Shown here piece by piece: positions 26,856 to 35,729 of a stretch of DNA of 64,000 bases. This DNA is from CALODL01 sp942492115. Its GTDB lineage: Bacteria > Planctomycetota > Phycisphaerae > UBA1845 > CAIVHJ01. The position numbers and the translations under genes are program-made. The DNA is taken from assembly GCA_942492115.1 (NCBI GenBank), contig CALODL010000010.1:1-64000 (forward strand), written 5' to 3'. The notes below the pieces were generated by a model. The model worked only from the letters and a program-made list of their open reading frames with translations. It was not told the origin of the DNA and did no database searches. Position 1 is the stretch's first letter, and every line of letters starts with the position of its first letter.

Positions 26856-27836
26856 TTAGTAGTTCATCGTATCCTGCACGGCCTTGATAATTCGATCTGC
26901 GTCCGGCAGATAGATCTGTTCGCAAGCAAAGTATGGGAAGTGGATATCGAAACTGGTCACCCGTTTGATGGGTGCCTCGAGATACCCGAAAGCCTTTTCG
27001 TTCAGTCGCGCGATGATCTCGGCCGCCACACCGCAGGTGCGGTTTCCTTCGTTGATGATAACCGCACGGCCGGTCTTCTCGACCGAAGCGACCAGCGTCG
27101 CGTCATCCATCGGTGAGATGGTCAGCAGGTCGACAACCTCGGCATTGATATCGTGCAGGTCGGCAAGGTCCTCGGCCGCCTCCAGGGTGGCGCGCATTGA
27201 TGCACCATACGAGATCAACGTGATATGCTCGCCCGGTCGAACGACCTCGGACTTGCCGATCGTCATCTGCTCGGGCGCCTCGGGGACCTCTTCGCGAAAG
27301 GCCCTGTATACGGCCTTGGGTTCATAGAACACCACGGGATCAGGATCGTTGATCGCAGCTGCCAGTAGCGCCCGCGCGTTACGCGGCCCCGACGGGATAA
27401 CCACTTTCAAGCCCGGAATGTGGGCCCAGAACGCCTCCTTGCTTTCGGAGTGATGCTCGACTGCGCGGATGCCGCCGCCGTACGGAGCGCGCAGCACCAT
27501 GGGCACGGTATAGCGCCCGCGAGTCCGATTGCGAAACCGGGCCATGTGCTGCTCTATTTGGTGAAAACCCTGGTAAATGAACCCCGAGAACTGAATCTCG
27601 GTCACCGGCTTCAAACCGTAGAGGGCCATCCCAATGCTCGTCCCGATGATGCCGGCCTCCGCCAGAGGCGAGTCGAGCACGCGATCGGAACCAAACTTGT
27701 CCAGCAACCCCTCGGTCACGCGGAACACGCCCTCGTCCTGACCGACATCCTCGCCGCACACGACAACGAGTTCGTCATCTTGCATGCACTGATGCAACGC
27801 CAGGTTGAGGGCTTTGACCATTGTCAATTCGGGCAT
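26856..27836 (-). CDS. 2-oxoacid dehydrogenase E1 component, beta subunit
   Basis: 326 residues starting MPELTMVKALNLALHQCM. Typical features are VVCGEDVGQDEGVFRVTEGL, DSPLAEAGIIGTSIGMALYG, the RAPYGGG segment and the C-terminal transketolase domain (LISYGASMRATLEAAEDL, RAVIINEGNRTCGVAAEI). With E1alpha it makes the thiamine-diphosphate enzyme that decarboxylates the 2-oxoacid and acylates lipoamide. It lies 15 bases after E1alpha. Confidence 0.93.
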   Translation of the reverse strand: MPELTMVKALNLALHQCMQDDELVVVCGEDVGQDEGVFRVTEGLLDKFGSDRVLDSPLAEAGIIGTSIGMALYGLKPVTEIQFSGFIYQGFHQIEQHMARFRNRTRGRYTVPMVLRAPYGGGIRAVEHHSESKEAFWAHIPGLKVVIPSGPRNARALLAAAINDPDPVVFYEPKAVYRAFREEVPEAPEQMTIGKSEVVRPGEHITLISYGASMRATLEAAEDLADLHDINAEVVDLLTISPMDDATLVASVEKTGRAVIINEGNRTCGVAAEIIARLNEKAFGYLEAPIKRVTSFDIHFPYFACEQIYLPDADRIIKAVQDTMNY

Positions 27837-27851
27837 GGATCGTTTCCTGCT

Positions 27852-28937
27852 CTAACTTTTCTTGGCCGCGAGAATCTCCAGGAACTCTTTCTTCTGTTCC
27901 TGCAGCTCGACGGGCATTTCTGCGTAGGTGTAGTCAAACATCTTCTCGGGCGCCGGAACGCACTTGGCTTCGAAGCGCTCTATTCCACGACGAACCTCTT
28001 CCTGCGCATCCTTGCGGATCTCCTCGATCATGGCGTCGTCGATATCGCCCTTCTTCAGCAGATAACGCTCGAAACGGAGGATCGGGCACTTCTTCTGCCA
28101 CAACTTGACCTCCTCATCGGAACGGTATTTCTTGGGATCGTCAGCAGTGGTGTGCATTTCCATCCGGTAGGTATAGGCTTCGATCATTGTCGGCCCGCCG
28201 CCTCTGCGGGCCTTGTCCACGGCTTCGCGCGTCGCGCTCATCATCGCAAAAATATCATTGCCATCGACTTTGATCCCATCGAAGCCGAACGCCAGGCTCT
28301 TCTGGGCGATCGTCTGGGCCGCAGTCTGCTTGTCGCGCGGCAGCGAAATCGCGTACTGATTGTTCTCACACACGAACACGATCGGAGCTTTGTAAACCCC
28401 CGCAAAATTGAACGCCTCGAGGACGTCACCCTCCGAAGTCGAGCCATCGCCGAACGCGGTCAGCACGATCGAATCCTTCTTGCGGATCTTCATGGCCATG
28501 GCAATGCCGACGCCAAGTATGGGGTGCGAGCCAACAGGAATGGCCACCGGAAGATCATTTACGCCTTCCGGCGTGCATGCCCCCTCCTCATAACCGTTCC
28601 AGAACAACAGGATCTGTTCCATGGTCCATCCGCGCCACAGTTGTGCGCCGGGGGCCCTGTAGGATGGGGCCACCCAGTCTTCCTTGCGCAGCGGCTGGAT
28701 GTATCCAATCTGCGTGGCCTCCTGACCCCAGCACGGAGCAAACGTGCCGAGCTTGCCCTGACGCTGCATCTTGATCATGCGGGCGTCGAGCTCACGAGTA
28801 AGCACCATGAAGCGATAGAGCCTGATCAGCTCATCGCTGTTGAGCTTCGGGTCAAGGGCCGGATCGACGTGACCGTCTACGTCGAGGATAGACATCTCCT
28901 CGACCCTATGTGATAGCGAAAGTGTCTTTCTAGGCAC
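27852..28937 (-). CDS. 2-oxoacid dehydrogenase E1 component, alpha subunit
   Basis: 361 residues. The thiamine-diphosphate motif is GDGSTSEGDVLEAFNFAGV ending in the NN of CENNQYAIS. The conserved RMEMHTTADDP loop is present. The start is GTG at 28937 with AAGGA eight bases upstream; a later ATG at 28895 (MSILDVDG) is also possible. Either pyruvate or branched-chain oxoacid dehydrogenase fits; the long C-terminus and RAPGAQLWRG region look pyruvate-dehydrogenase-like, but I would not assign substrate. Confidence 0.92.
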   Translation of the reverse strand: MPRKTLSLSHRVEEMSILDVDGHVDPALDPKLNSDELIRLYRFMVLTRELDARMIKMQRQGKLGTFAPCWGQEATQIGYIQPLRKEDWVAPSYRAPGAQLWRGWTMEQILLFWNGYEEGACTPEGVNDLPVAIPVGSHPILGVGIAMAMKIRKKDSIVLTAFGDGSTSEGDVLEAFNFAGVYKAPIVFVCENNQYAISLPRDKQTAAQTIAQKSLAFGFDGIKVDGNDIFAMMSATREAVDKARRGGGPTMIEAYTYRMEMHTTADDPKKYRSDEEVKLWQKKCPILRFERYLLKKGDIDDAMIEEIRKDAQEEVRRGIERFEAKCVPAPEKMFDYTYAEMPVELQEQKKEFLEILAAKKS

Positions 28938-29069
28938 CGGATTCGTCCTTCACGTTTTCTGCGCAAGATGTTGGGCGTCAGAGCCATCGGCGATGTCGCG
29001 CCAACGCCGAAGAGCCCTCCTCAGGAAGGCGAGCCTATACCATACAGGCGGCCCGTCCACCCGTCCAGA

Positions 29070-29588
29070 TCAGCGGTCAGTCGCTGCGGATTTGATGTGC
29101 TCGAAGGGGTTACGACACGCCTCACAGTAATGTGTGGCGCGGCAGCGGGTCGGGCCGAAAGGACTGTCGACACGGGTGGAACTGGATCCGCAGAATGGAC
29201 ACGGCACGGCAGAATCGGCGGGAAGCCCCAATTGGACAAGCTCGGGGGCCGCGACCGTCACACCATGCCCGGCCAGGCGTGCCCGACCGTCCGCGGAAAT
29301 GCGAGCCGCACTCCATGGCGGGTCGAACACGTGACGCAGGACCACCTCCTGCACATCGTTCAATTGACCGACACGCTCTTTGATCAACCCATCGATCATG
29401 TCCAGCGCCGGACAACCCGTATAAGTCGGCGTGATGTCGATCGCAATCGTTCCATCGCGGCAATCAACGCGCACGACAATCCCAAGATCAACGATGCTGA
29501 TCGGCATCTCCGGATCGTCAATCGATCGCAAAACTTCCCATACGGTACTCTCTTGAACAGACATGGTCTTGAGCAGACGGGCTACCAT
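29070..29588 (-). CDS. paaD: Phenylacetyl-CoA epoxidase complex protein PaaD
   Basis: 172 residues. The N-terminal MIP18/DUF59-type domain (IDDPEMPISIVDLGIV, TYTGCPALDMI) and the C-terminal zinc-ribbon with CPFCGS ... YCEACRNPF are the PaaD layout. It is thought to help iron-centre assembly or maturation of the PaaABC(E) epoxidase that oxidises phenylacetyl-CoA to the 1,2-epoxide. Its ATG overlaps the paaC stop by seven bases, so the two are coupled. The E1alpha gene follows after 132 bases. Confidence 0.9.
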   Translation of the reverse strand: MVARLLKTMSVQESTVWEVLRSIDDPEMPISIVDLGIVVRVDCRDGTIAIDITPTYTGCPALDMIDGLIKERVGQLNDVQEVVLRHVFDPPWSAARISADGRARLAGHGVTVAAPELVQLGLPADSAVPCPFCGSSSTRVDSPFGPTRCRATHYCEACRNPFEHIKSAATDR

Positions 29589-30385
29589 TCGGCGCCGGGG
29601 TCCAACTGAAACACTTCACTGACTTCGGCCAGTAACTCGGTCAACGCCGGATCATGCTGACCGAGGCGCCCGGGGTCACTGAGACAGAGGGCTGCCGCAG
29701 GTACAGGAATCCGCGCCCTTTTGCACAGTCGGGTGATGTCATCGTACCAGCCATCGGCCAGCTTCTGCGCGGGGCCAACCAGGATCTGGTCTGTGGCCAG
29801 CGCCTCCTGGCCCTCGACCGGAGCAAACAGCCCACCCGCAAGCGGCCACAAGCGTTCAACGGCCCGGTGCACGCGCTCGGCGGCTTCTCCGCCCGATTGG
29901 CCCAGGCGCGTCATCCAGCCATCAAAATGTTCAATGTGGAACGAAACCTCCTGCATCATCTTTCCAGCCAGTTCGGCCACCGGCCGGAACGCCGATGCCT
30001 GCAAAGCCGCCAGTCGATGGCGATCCGCATGGTCGAAGAAACACTGCCGGGCCACTGCCATGGCCCAGTCGAACTCGTCCTCCGGTTCGACGATTGAGGC
30101 ATTCAGTCTTTCGTGTGCCGGGCGCGCGTACGCCAGTTGATTGGCCTCGGCGACGAGGTCCGTCCCTCCATCGATGGCCGCAACGAGTTTGAACAGCTCC
30201 TGCGCGTGAGCCACCTCGTCCTGGGCGATGTTGGAAAAAGCGATGTCCGCTTCGAGGAACGGTCCCAGTCCGGTCCACTCGCCGTTATGATGCCCCAATA
30301 GAAATTTGTCATCTGCCAGGGCCAGCAGCACTCGGCGAACAGCATCTCGCGCATGGTGTGGTATGTCATTGGACGTTTTGAACAT
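29582..30385 (-). CDS. paaC: Phenylacetyl-CoA epoxidase structural subunit PaaC
   Basis: 267 residues of the ferritin-like fold. LLALADDKFLLGHHNGEWTG, NIAQDEVAHAQELF and MMQEVSFHIEHFDGW are the PaaC signatures. It forms the heterodimer core with PaaA, stabilising the catalytic subunit. In most genomes paaC lies between paaB and paaD; here paaA and paaB are about 5 kb upstream on the same strand. No clear ribosome site precedes the ATG. It is divergent from threonine synthase. Confidence 0.92.
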   Translation of the reverse strand: MFKTSNDIPHHARDAVRRVLLALADDKFLLGHHNGEWTGLGPFLEADIAFSNIAQDEVAHAQELFKLVAAIDGGTDLVAEANQLAYARPAHERLNASIVEPEDEFDWAMAVARQCFFDHADRHRLAALQASAFRPVAELAGKMMQEVSFHIEHFDGWMTRLGQSGGEAAERVHRAVERLWPLAGGLFAPVEGQEALATDQILVGPAQKLADGWYDDITRLCKRARIPVPAAALCLSDPGRLGQHDPALTELLAEVSEVFQLDPGAEW

Positions 30386-30581
30386 ACAGGCAGTCTATCA
30401 GACGCTCGAATCGTTGGCCAAACCGACACGGTCGAAGACACATGCCAGACACGCATGGATACCCCTGTCTGTTCTACCGGCTCGTCATCGTCCCGGTGAT
30501 CGACATACGCCGGATGTTCATATTTACGCAGTCGGCGCCGCGATTGTGTGATTTTTCGCCAGGCACGATTGGACTCAGACC

Positions 30582-31805
30582 ATGCATTTCGTGACCCATC
30601 TTGAATCAGCCCTCGATCAGACGCGGTTCGCCGCAAACACGATCCACACACTGCACAAGGACCGTCCACTGTGGGTGCGTTACGACCTCGATGCAATCGG
30701 TGCCGCGGTGTCCCCCGGCACATTGAGCGGCCGCCGCCCGGATCTATGGCGTTATCACGAGCTCCTGCCGGCCGCACCGGCAGAAGCTGTTTCGCTTGGC
30801 GAAGGGATGACGCCCCTGCTGCGGGCAGAACGCCTGGGCCGTGACATCGGGCTCAACGCGCTGTGGATCAAGGACGAATCGCAACTCCCGACCGGGTCGT
30901 TCAAGAGTCGCGGCATGGCCATGGCCGTCACCATGGCGCACAAGTTCGGAATCAGGCGGGTGGCCGCACCCACTGCAGGAAACGCGGGCGGAGCTCTGGC
31001 TGCCTACGGGGCCGCGGCGGGCATGGACGTCTATCTGTTCATGCCCCGCGATACGCCGACGGCCATCCAGGCGGAGTGTGTCGGATACGGGGCGCGCGTG
31101 TTTCTCGTCGACGGACTGATCACCGACTGCGGACGGCTCGTCCGTTCGGGAATCGACTCTGCAGGCTGGTTCGACATGGCCACACTCAAAGAGCCCTATC
31201 GCATCGAAGGCAAGAAGACGATGGGGCTCGAGCTCGCCGAACAGTTCGACTGGCACCTGCCCGATGTCATTGTCTATCCAACGGGCGGCGGCACGGGCTT
31301 GATCGGCATGTGGAAGGCCTTCCAGGAACTGCACACGCTGGGCTGGCTCAAGAACGATGCGTTTCCCCGCATGATTGCTGTCCAGAGCACGGGCTGCGCG
31401 CCCATCGTCCGGGCGTTCGACGCGGGTGAGCGCTTCGCCACACCCTGGTCGCCCGCCACGACAACGTCCTGGGGCATACGCGTTCCAGCCGCGGTGGGTG
31501 ACTTCATGATTCTCGACGCCATCCGTGAGTCGAGGGGGCGTGCGGTTGCCGTGCCCGAAGTGGAGTTGCATGACTGGGCTCACCGATCCTCTGCGGCCGA
31601 GGGTATTTCGATGTGTTCCGAGAGTGGTGCCTGTGTGGCTGCCGCCCGCCAGCTCGTCGCCGACGGGGTCATCGGCCAGGACGAGAGAGTCGTCGTGTTC
31701 AACACCGGATCGGCCCTGAAGTACCACGACGGCACAGTCCCCGAACTGCCGGTATGGGCTGCGGATGCCGAGCCGGACTACGCACGTCTCGTTGAGACGG
31801 ACTGA
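30582..31805 (+). CDS. thrC: Threonine synthase (PLP-dependent)
   Basis: 407 residues. The PLP-binding Lys is K108 in LPTGSFKSRG, preceded by WIKDES; the phosphate-binding loop reads YPTGGGTGLIG. It converts O-phospho-L-homoserine to threonine. The opening FVTHLESALDQTRFAAN matches the short N-terminal segment of the class II-like threonine synthases. No other threonine gene is nearby. It ends immediately before the convergent channel gene (31805/31806). Confidence 0.88.
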   Translation: MHFVTHLESALDQTRFAANTIHTLHKDRPLWVRYDLDAIGAAVSPGTLSGRRPDLWRYHELLPAAPAEAVSLGEGMTPLLRAERLGRDIGLNALWIKDESQLPTGSFKSRGMAMAVTMAHKFGIRRVAAPTAGNAGGALAAYGAAAGMDVYLFMPRDTPTAIQAECVGYGARVFLVDGLITDCGRLVRSGIDSAGWFDMATLKEPYRIEGKKTMGLELAEQFDWHLPDVIVYPTGGGTGLIGMWKAFQELHTLGWLKNDAFPRMIAVQSTGCAPIVRAFDAGERFATPWSPATTTSWGIRVPAAVGDFMILDAIRESRGRAVAVPEVELHDWAHRSSAAEGISMCSESGACVAAARQLVADGVIGQDERVVVFNTGSALKYHDGTVPELPVWAADAEPDYARLVETD

Positions 31806-32912
31806 TCAACTGGCGCTCTTGAGTGCTTTGATCGTCTCGAACGCCCCCTGAACGAGAAGTGTGTCGCCGGGAGCCAGAAGGGTATTCGGCGCCGGAAAGA
31901 CAGCTGGCTCGCCATCGGCGGGACGGCGCTCCGCGACGCCAATGCCGTGTTGCACCATGAGATCCGCCACGGTCTTACCCTGTAATGGGCCGTGCGCCTG
32001 GACATGCCAGCGTTTCATGACCACCAGTTGCCGCCCCACCATGAAACTACCGACGATCGAACGGTCGATGGCGGCCGTAGCGAACGCTGGCGCCGACATC
32101 GCCGACTGTGACATGGCGATGTGAATGTCGAATCCCTCGCGGATCTTGTCGGCCATGTTCTGGTCGAACATCCGCAACACGACACGCACCTCGGGATTCA
32201 GTTTGCGGGCGTCGAGCGCAATCTCCAGGTTGGCCAGATCGTCATTGGTCGCCAGGATGATACTGCGGGCGCCGGCAATATTGGCCTCCTGGAGCAGCAC
32301 ATCACGGCGACCATCACCAATGAGCAGCGGCGAGCCATCCCGACGAACCTCCTCGATGAACTGCTTGTCCGCGTCACTCTCGATCACGACGACCTGCTCT
32401 CCCAGGTGCCGTAACAAACAAAACGTGCGGTAGCCCAGTTTCCCAAGTCCGACGAGGATCACGTGATTGGACATCGATGCTGCCATGATGTTGCACCAGC
32501 TTCTTTCGTAACGCAGGCGATTGCCCATCATCAGCGCCAGGTCCACAACGCCTTCTATAATGACGGTCAACCCCAGAATGGGCACGACGAAGAACAACGC
32601 CCTTAGAACAACGTGTCGCGGGAAAGCCTCTGGCGGCTCGCCGAAAACCAGGCACCAGGTAAAGTACGTTGCTTCGAGCAGGGAGTGGTTTTTCTCGGGT
32701 TCCAGGTATTTGAACAGCAGGCCGCCGCCCAGGAGAATTGTAAACATGACCGCGAACCGCACGCGGAAGTGGCGGAACGCGGTCCGCAGGAAGCACCACT
32801 CGCGCCACAGGCGTTCGCCCCGGCCCGGAGGCGGCGGAACAAGTGGCAGACCATCGACACGATTGGGCACGGCAGACTCCGAGAGTGGTCGGAGGCGACG
32901 GTGACACGTCAC
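31806..32912 (-). CDS. Two-helix ion-channel protein with TrkA-N/RCK domain, non-canonical pore
   Basis: 368 residues. Membrane helices at about 50-70 (FAVMFTILLGGGLLFKYLE) and 100-125 bracket a pore loop reading YFTWCLVFGEPPEAFP, without the TVGYG potassium selectivity filter. The cytosolic part is a TrkA-N Rossmann domain (HVILVGLGKLGYRTFCLLRHLG, VVIESDADKQFIEEV) and a TrkA-C domain at the end (LLAPGDTLLVQGAFETI). It resembles RCK-gated channels, with the ion uncertain. The first 40 residues are poorly conserved, so the start may lie a little downstream. Confidence 0.82.
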   Translation of the reverse strand: MTCHRRLRPLSESAVPNRVDGLPLVPPPPGRGERLWREWCFLRTAFRHFRVRFAVMFTILLGGGLLFKYLEPEKNHSLLEATYFTWCLVFGEPPEAFPRHVVLRALFFVVPILGLTVIIEGVVDLALMMGNRLRYERSWCNIMAASMSNHVILVGLGKLGYRTFCLLRHLGEQVVVIESDADKQFIEEVRRDGSPLLIGDGRRDVLLQEANIAGARSIILATNDDLANLEIALDARKLNPEVRVVLRMFDQNMADKIREGFDIHIAMSQSAMSAPAFATAAIDRSIVGSFMVGRQLVVMKRWHVQAHGPLQGKTVADLMVQHGIGVAERRPADGEPAVFPAPNTLLAPGDTLLVQGAFETIKALKSAS

Positions 32913-32958
32913 CGCCGCCCATCGCGCCGCTGCTTATAGCGTGCCTCGGTGGTTCGAA

Positions 32959-34311
32959 TCAACCCTTGATCTGTGCCGCGGCGGTATCCGAGCCGTTTGT
33001 CGTGCTACCACTCGATACGCGACCGGCAATTGATTTGGTCAGTTCCTGGAGATCGATACCCAACACACTCTCGACGGCCGCAACCGAGTCACGCAACATC
33101 CGCACACGGCTCATGGCCGCACCAGAGATGGCTTCGCCGTGTCCGCCATCGATCACCGTAATCTCCCCAAGCTCGACACTCGAGACAGAGTTCGACAATT
33201 GCCGGACCACGTCGGGCAGCATCTCGGCCAGCATGACCTTGAGTGCCTCGGGGTGTCGCTGGATGGCCTGACCAATGCTCTCGATCGCCGTCGCGCGGGC
33301 TTTGCCCTCTTCCAGGATCGAAGCCGCCTGGCCTTCGGCTGCAGCCTTGGACACATCGCGCGCGGCCTGGGCAGCTTTGACATCGGAGGCTTGCAATCTC
33401 GCCTCTTCGGCCTCGGCCATGGCCAGCTGCATCAGCTTTTCCTGGCCTGCCGCATCGCGGTCGAGATCTGCCTTGCGGATGCGCAATGCCGTCTCTGATT
33501 CAGCAATCGCCTGTTCGGCGGACAACCTGGCCTGCTCGGCCTTCTGGCGACTGACCGCTTCGGTCGCGCGGGCCTCACTGTCACGTTCGGCCTGAGCCTG
33601 ACGTGAGAACGACTGGGCCTGGGCTTCCTTGATTTCGGCTTCACTCTTGCGTTCGGCTTCATACTGCCGGGCTTCGGCCCGAACTTTGGCTGACGCCTTA
33701 CGGGCAATGGAGTCGAGATACTCGCCCTCGTCATGGACATTCTGAATATTGACACTGTCTATGACCATACCCAGCTTACGGAAGTCGTCGGTCACCTCGT
33801 TCATGACGGTCGCAACGAACTTGTCGCGATCCTCGACGATTTCCTCGGGGGTCATCTTGCCGATCACCGCACGCAGGCCACCTTCGAGGGTCTCGCGGGC
33901 CACACGCTGGAGTTCGGCAACCGGCTGATCCAGGAACCGCTCGATGGCGTTGCCGCGCATCGCCGGCTCGGACGAGACCTTGACATTGGCCACACCGGTC
34001 ACGGCCACCGGGATCATGTTGCCGCCGCCTGATTGCGCGGTCACCTCCAACGCCACCTGCATATTCCGCAAACTCAGGCGGGAAACCTTCTCGAGCAAAG
34101 GAATGACTACCGTGCGGCCGCCGATCAGAGTGCGGTATCCGTTACCGTCGGCCTTGCGTCCACTGATCACAAGCAGCTCACTCGGGTTCCCCACGACCAT
34201 ACACTTAACAACGAGGAGGATGAACGCTATGGCGGCACCAAGAAGCACCCCACCGATAACCAAACCGGAATTGGCGCTATTTGCTTGTGCGATTAGCGTG
34301 TACATGCTCAT
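32959..34311 (-). CDS. Flotillin-family membrane scaffold protein
   Basis: 450 residues. One N-terminal helix (LVIGGVLLGAAIAFILLVVKC) is followed by the SPFH domain (PSELLVISGRKADGNG, VIPLLEKVSRLSLRNMQVAL, IPVAVTGVANVKVSSEP, VVDSVNIQNVHD-type region as MVIDSVNIQNVHDEGEY) and a flotillin coiled coil rich in EA repeats at about 210-350. Flotillins organise lipid microdomains. The gene overlaps the NfeD-like gene by 35 bases, the standard flotillin-NfeD pairing. Confidence 0.92.
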   Translation of the reverse strand: MSMYTLIAQANSANSGLVIGGVLLGAAIAFILLVVKCMVVGNPSELLVISGRKADGNGYRTLIGGRTVVIPLLEKVSRLSLRNMQVALEVTAQSGGGNMIPVAVTGVANVKVSSEPAMRGNAIERFLDQPVAELQRVARETLEGGLRAVIGKMTPEEIVEDRDKFVATVMNEVTDDFRKLGMVIDSVNIQNVHDEGEYLDSIARKASAKVRAEARQYEAERKSEAEIKEAQAQSFSRQAQAERDSEARATEAVSRQKAEQARLSAEQAIAESETALRIRKADLDRDAAGQEKLMQLAMAEAEEARLQASDVKAAQAARDVSKAAAEGQAASILEEGKARATAIESIGQAIQRHPEALKVMLAEMLPDVVRQLSNSVSSVELGEITVIDGGHGEAISGAAMSRVRMLRDSVAAVESVLGIDLQELTKSIAGRVSSGSTTNGSDTAAAQIKG

Positions 34312-34999
34312 GGGTACCTCCTGGAGTTGAATTGGCTACGAACTCGTACTCTTCACGCGATATGACTTCAGCAACACCATTGTTGTAAGCAACAATGACG
34401 ACGCGGTCTCCAACCTCGAACGAATCGTCGGAACGACGGGCCATGGCGGGAATGAACCGTTCCGCCCTGGCAACTTCTGCGCTGACCTCACCCGTGCGCC
34501 CCGGAGCGACGGCGACACTCACGCGCGCGGCCCGGTCGACATAGTCCTCGTGCCGTGTTGCGCTGTTGCCACCTGTCTTCTTGATGATACGGAACAGCTG
34601 CTGAACGACCTGACCACCCACGATACCGGCCCCCCCCGCAACGATGGCGATCCACGGCGGTGCAACGTCGGTCATGAACACCAGTGCCGTCCCAATCCCG
34701 CCCATGATGGCCAGAAAGAAAATCCCGAACCGCAATGACAGCCACGTGGACAATCCAAATGCCGAGTCTCCGGCGCCATCGACGAACAAGTCGCCGTCCG
34801 CATCCGCATCGACGTCCAGGTCGATGTCCACATCACCCAGGTCACCCGCATCGGCACCGTCCGCATCACCACCTGCGGCCACGGAGAACATCAGCAACCC
34901 GCCCCCGAGGACCAGGCTGGCAATGTAGACCGTCGGCATCACGGCCCACATACCCTCCCCGTCGATCGCACTCAGTAGATCAATGATCATCATGTGCAC
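34277..34999 (-). CDS. NfeD-like membrane protein with Asp-rich loop, partner of flotillin
   Basis: 240 residues. Helices at about 15-40, 85-105 and 110-135; between the first two lies an extremely Asp-rich loop (DADGADAGDLGDVDIDLDVD and onward). The C-terminal OB-fold (about 165-225, GRTGEVSAEV, DSFEVGDRVVIVAYNNGVAEVI) is typical of NfeD. Partner of the downstream flotillin, which it overlaps by 35 bases, so the two are probably co-translated. The acidic loop could bind calcium or other cations; this is inference. Confidence 0.82.
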   Translation of the reverse strand: MHMMIIDLLSAIDGEGMWAVMPTVYIASLVLGGGLLMFSVAAGGDADGADAGDLGDVDIDLDVDADADGDLFVDGAGDSAFGLSTWLSLRFGIFFLAIMGGIGTALVFMTDVAPPWIAIVAGGAGIVGGQVVQQLFRIIKKTGGNSATRHEDYVDRAARVSVAVAPGRTGEVSAEVARAERFIPAMARRSDDSFEVGDRVVIVAYNNGVAEVISREEYEFVANSTPGGTHEHVHANRTSK

Positions 35000-35307
35000 T
35001 CCAGGTCAGACCCCGTTAGCTTACAACGCCTTTCGGACCCGGGCATTAGCAAGAATGTGATTCGAATCTGCTATTGCCGTCCCGCCGTCCTGCACAATCC
35101 GACGATCGGATCCGCGGCCCTCAACGCAATGTCAACTTACCCTGGTAGTTGAGTTTCGGCCATTCCAACGGCCAAGTGCGTTTATACCTGCCCTGCGGCC
35201 GAAAATACCTGGTCCTACGCGTTTTGGTTGATATCGTTGCTGTCATTTCCAGCCGTAGACGGCCAGGCAGATGTGAACGGACGCACACGATTGCAGCGCC
35301 GGTGACC
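35000..35307. other. 308-base intergenic region without a convincing gene
   Basis: Lies between the start of the NfeD-like gene and the end of paaB, both on the minus strand. It must hold the promoter of the NfeD-flotillin operon, but no clear consensus was found. A frame on the minus strand here lacks homology that I can recognise. Confidence 0.5.
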
Positions 35308-35703
35308 TCAGTAGGCTTCTTTGAGGTCTTCTTTTTCGTATTCCTTGAGCGCCGGTTCCTTCTGGAAACGCTGCCACAGGCTGCGGACCCCCTGGTAGTC
35401 TCGCGCGTAACGGTAGGCGTGCGGAATGGCCTTGTTGATCGGGGCCGTAGTATCAGTGGTCTCACCGATCTCAGAACGTTCGACGACCCAGATGTTGACG
35501 CAAGCCTCGTCCTGGCCGTAGTGCTCACGAGCCAGTTCCACAGCAGCCTCCCGATCCGGCGCCTGCAACGCACCGGCGTGGATGTGGGGAGAACCGTGCG
35601 TCTTGCGCGTAAACACTTCGAACAACTTCATGTCCGGTTCGGGCGTCAACGGCTCGGATGCCTGGGACGCTCCACCGATTTGTCTGATTCTGGAAAGAGG
35701 CAT
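35308..35703 (-). CDS. paaB: Phenylacetyl-CoA epoxidase subunit PaaB
   Basis: 131 residues from the ATG at 35703, or 107 from the ATG at 35631 (MKLFEVFTRKTHG), where the family alignment begins. The core KLFEVFTRKTHGSPHIHAG, then NIWVVERSEI, is the PaaB signature. PaaB bridges or regulates the PaaAC catalytic unit of the epoxidase. The C-terminus (HAYRYARDYQGVRSLW) is longer than usual. It lies 26 bases after paaA. Confidence 0.88.
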   Translation of the reverse strand: MPLSRIRQIGGASQASEPLTPEPDMKLFEVFTRKTHGSPHIHAGALQAPDREAAVELAREHYGQDEACVNIWVVERSEIGETTDTTAPINKAIPHAYRYARDYQGVRSLWQRFQKEPALKEYEKEDLKEAY

Positions 35704-35729
35704 GACTGATCGAGTCCGTTCAGAATTGC

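Noticed and set aside
35121..35300. Minus-strand frame ending PKLNYQGKLTLR, considered as a SymE-like toxin remnant
   Set aside because: Only the last dozen residues recall that family and there is no supporting start or fold.
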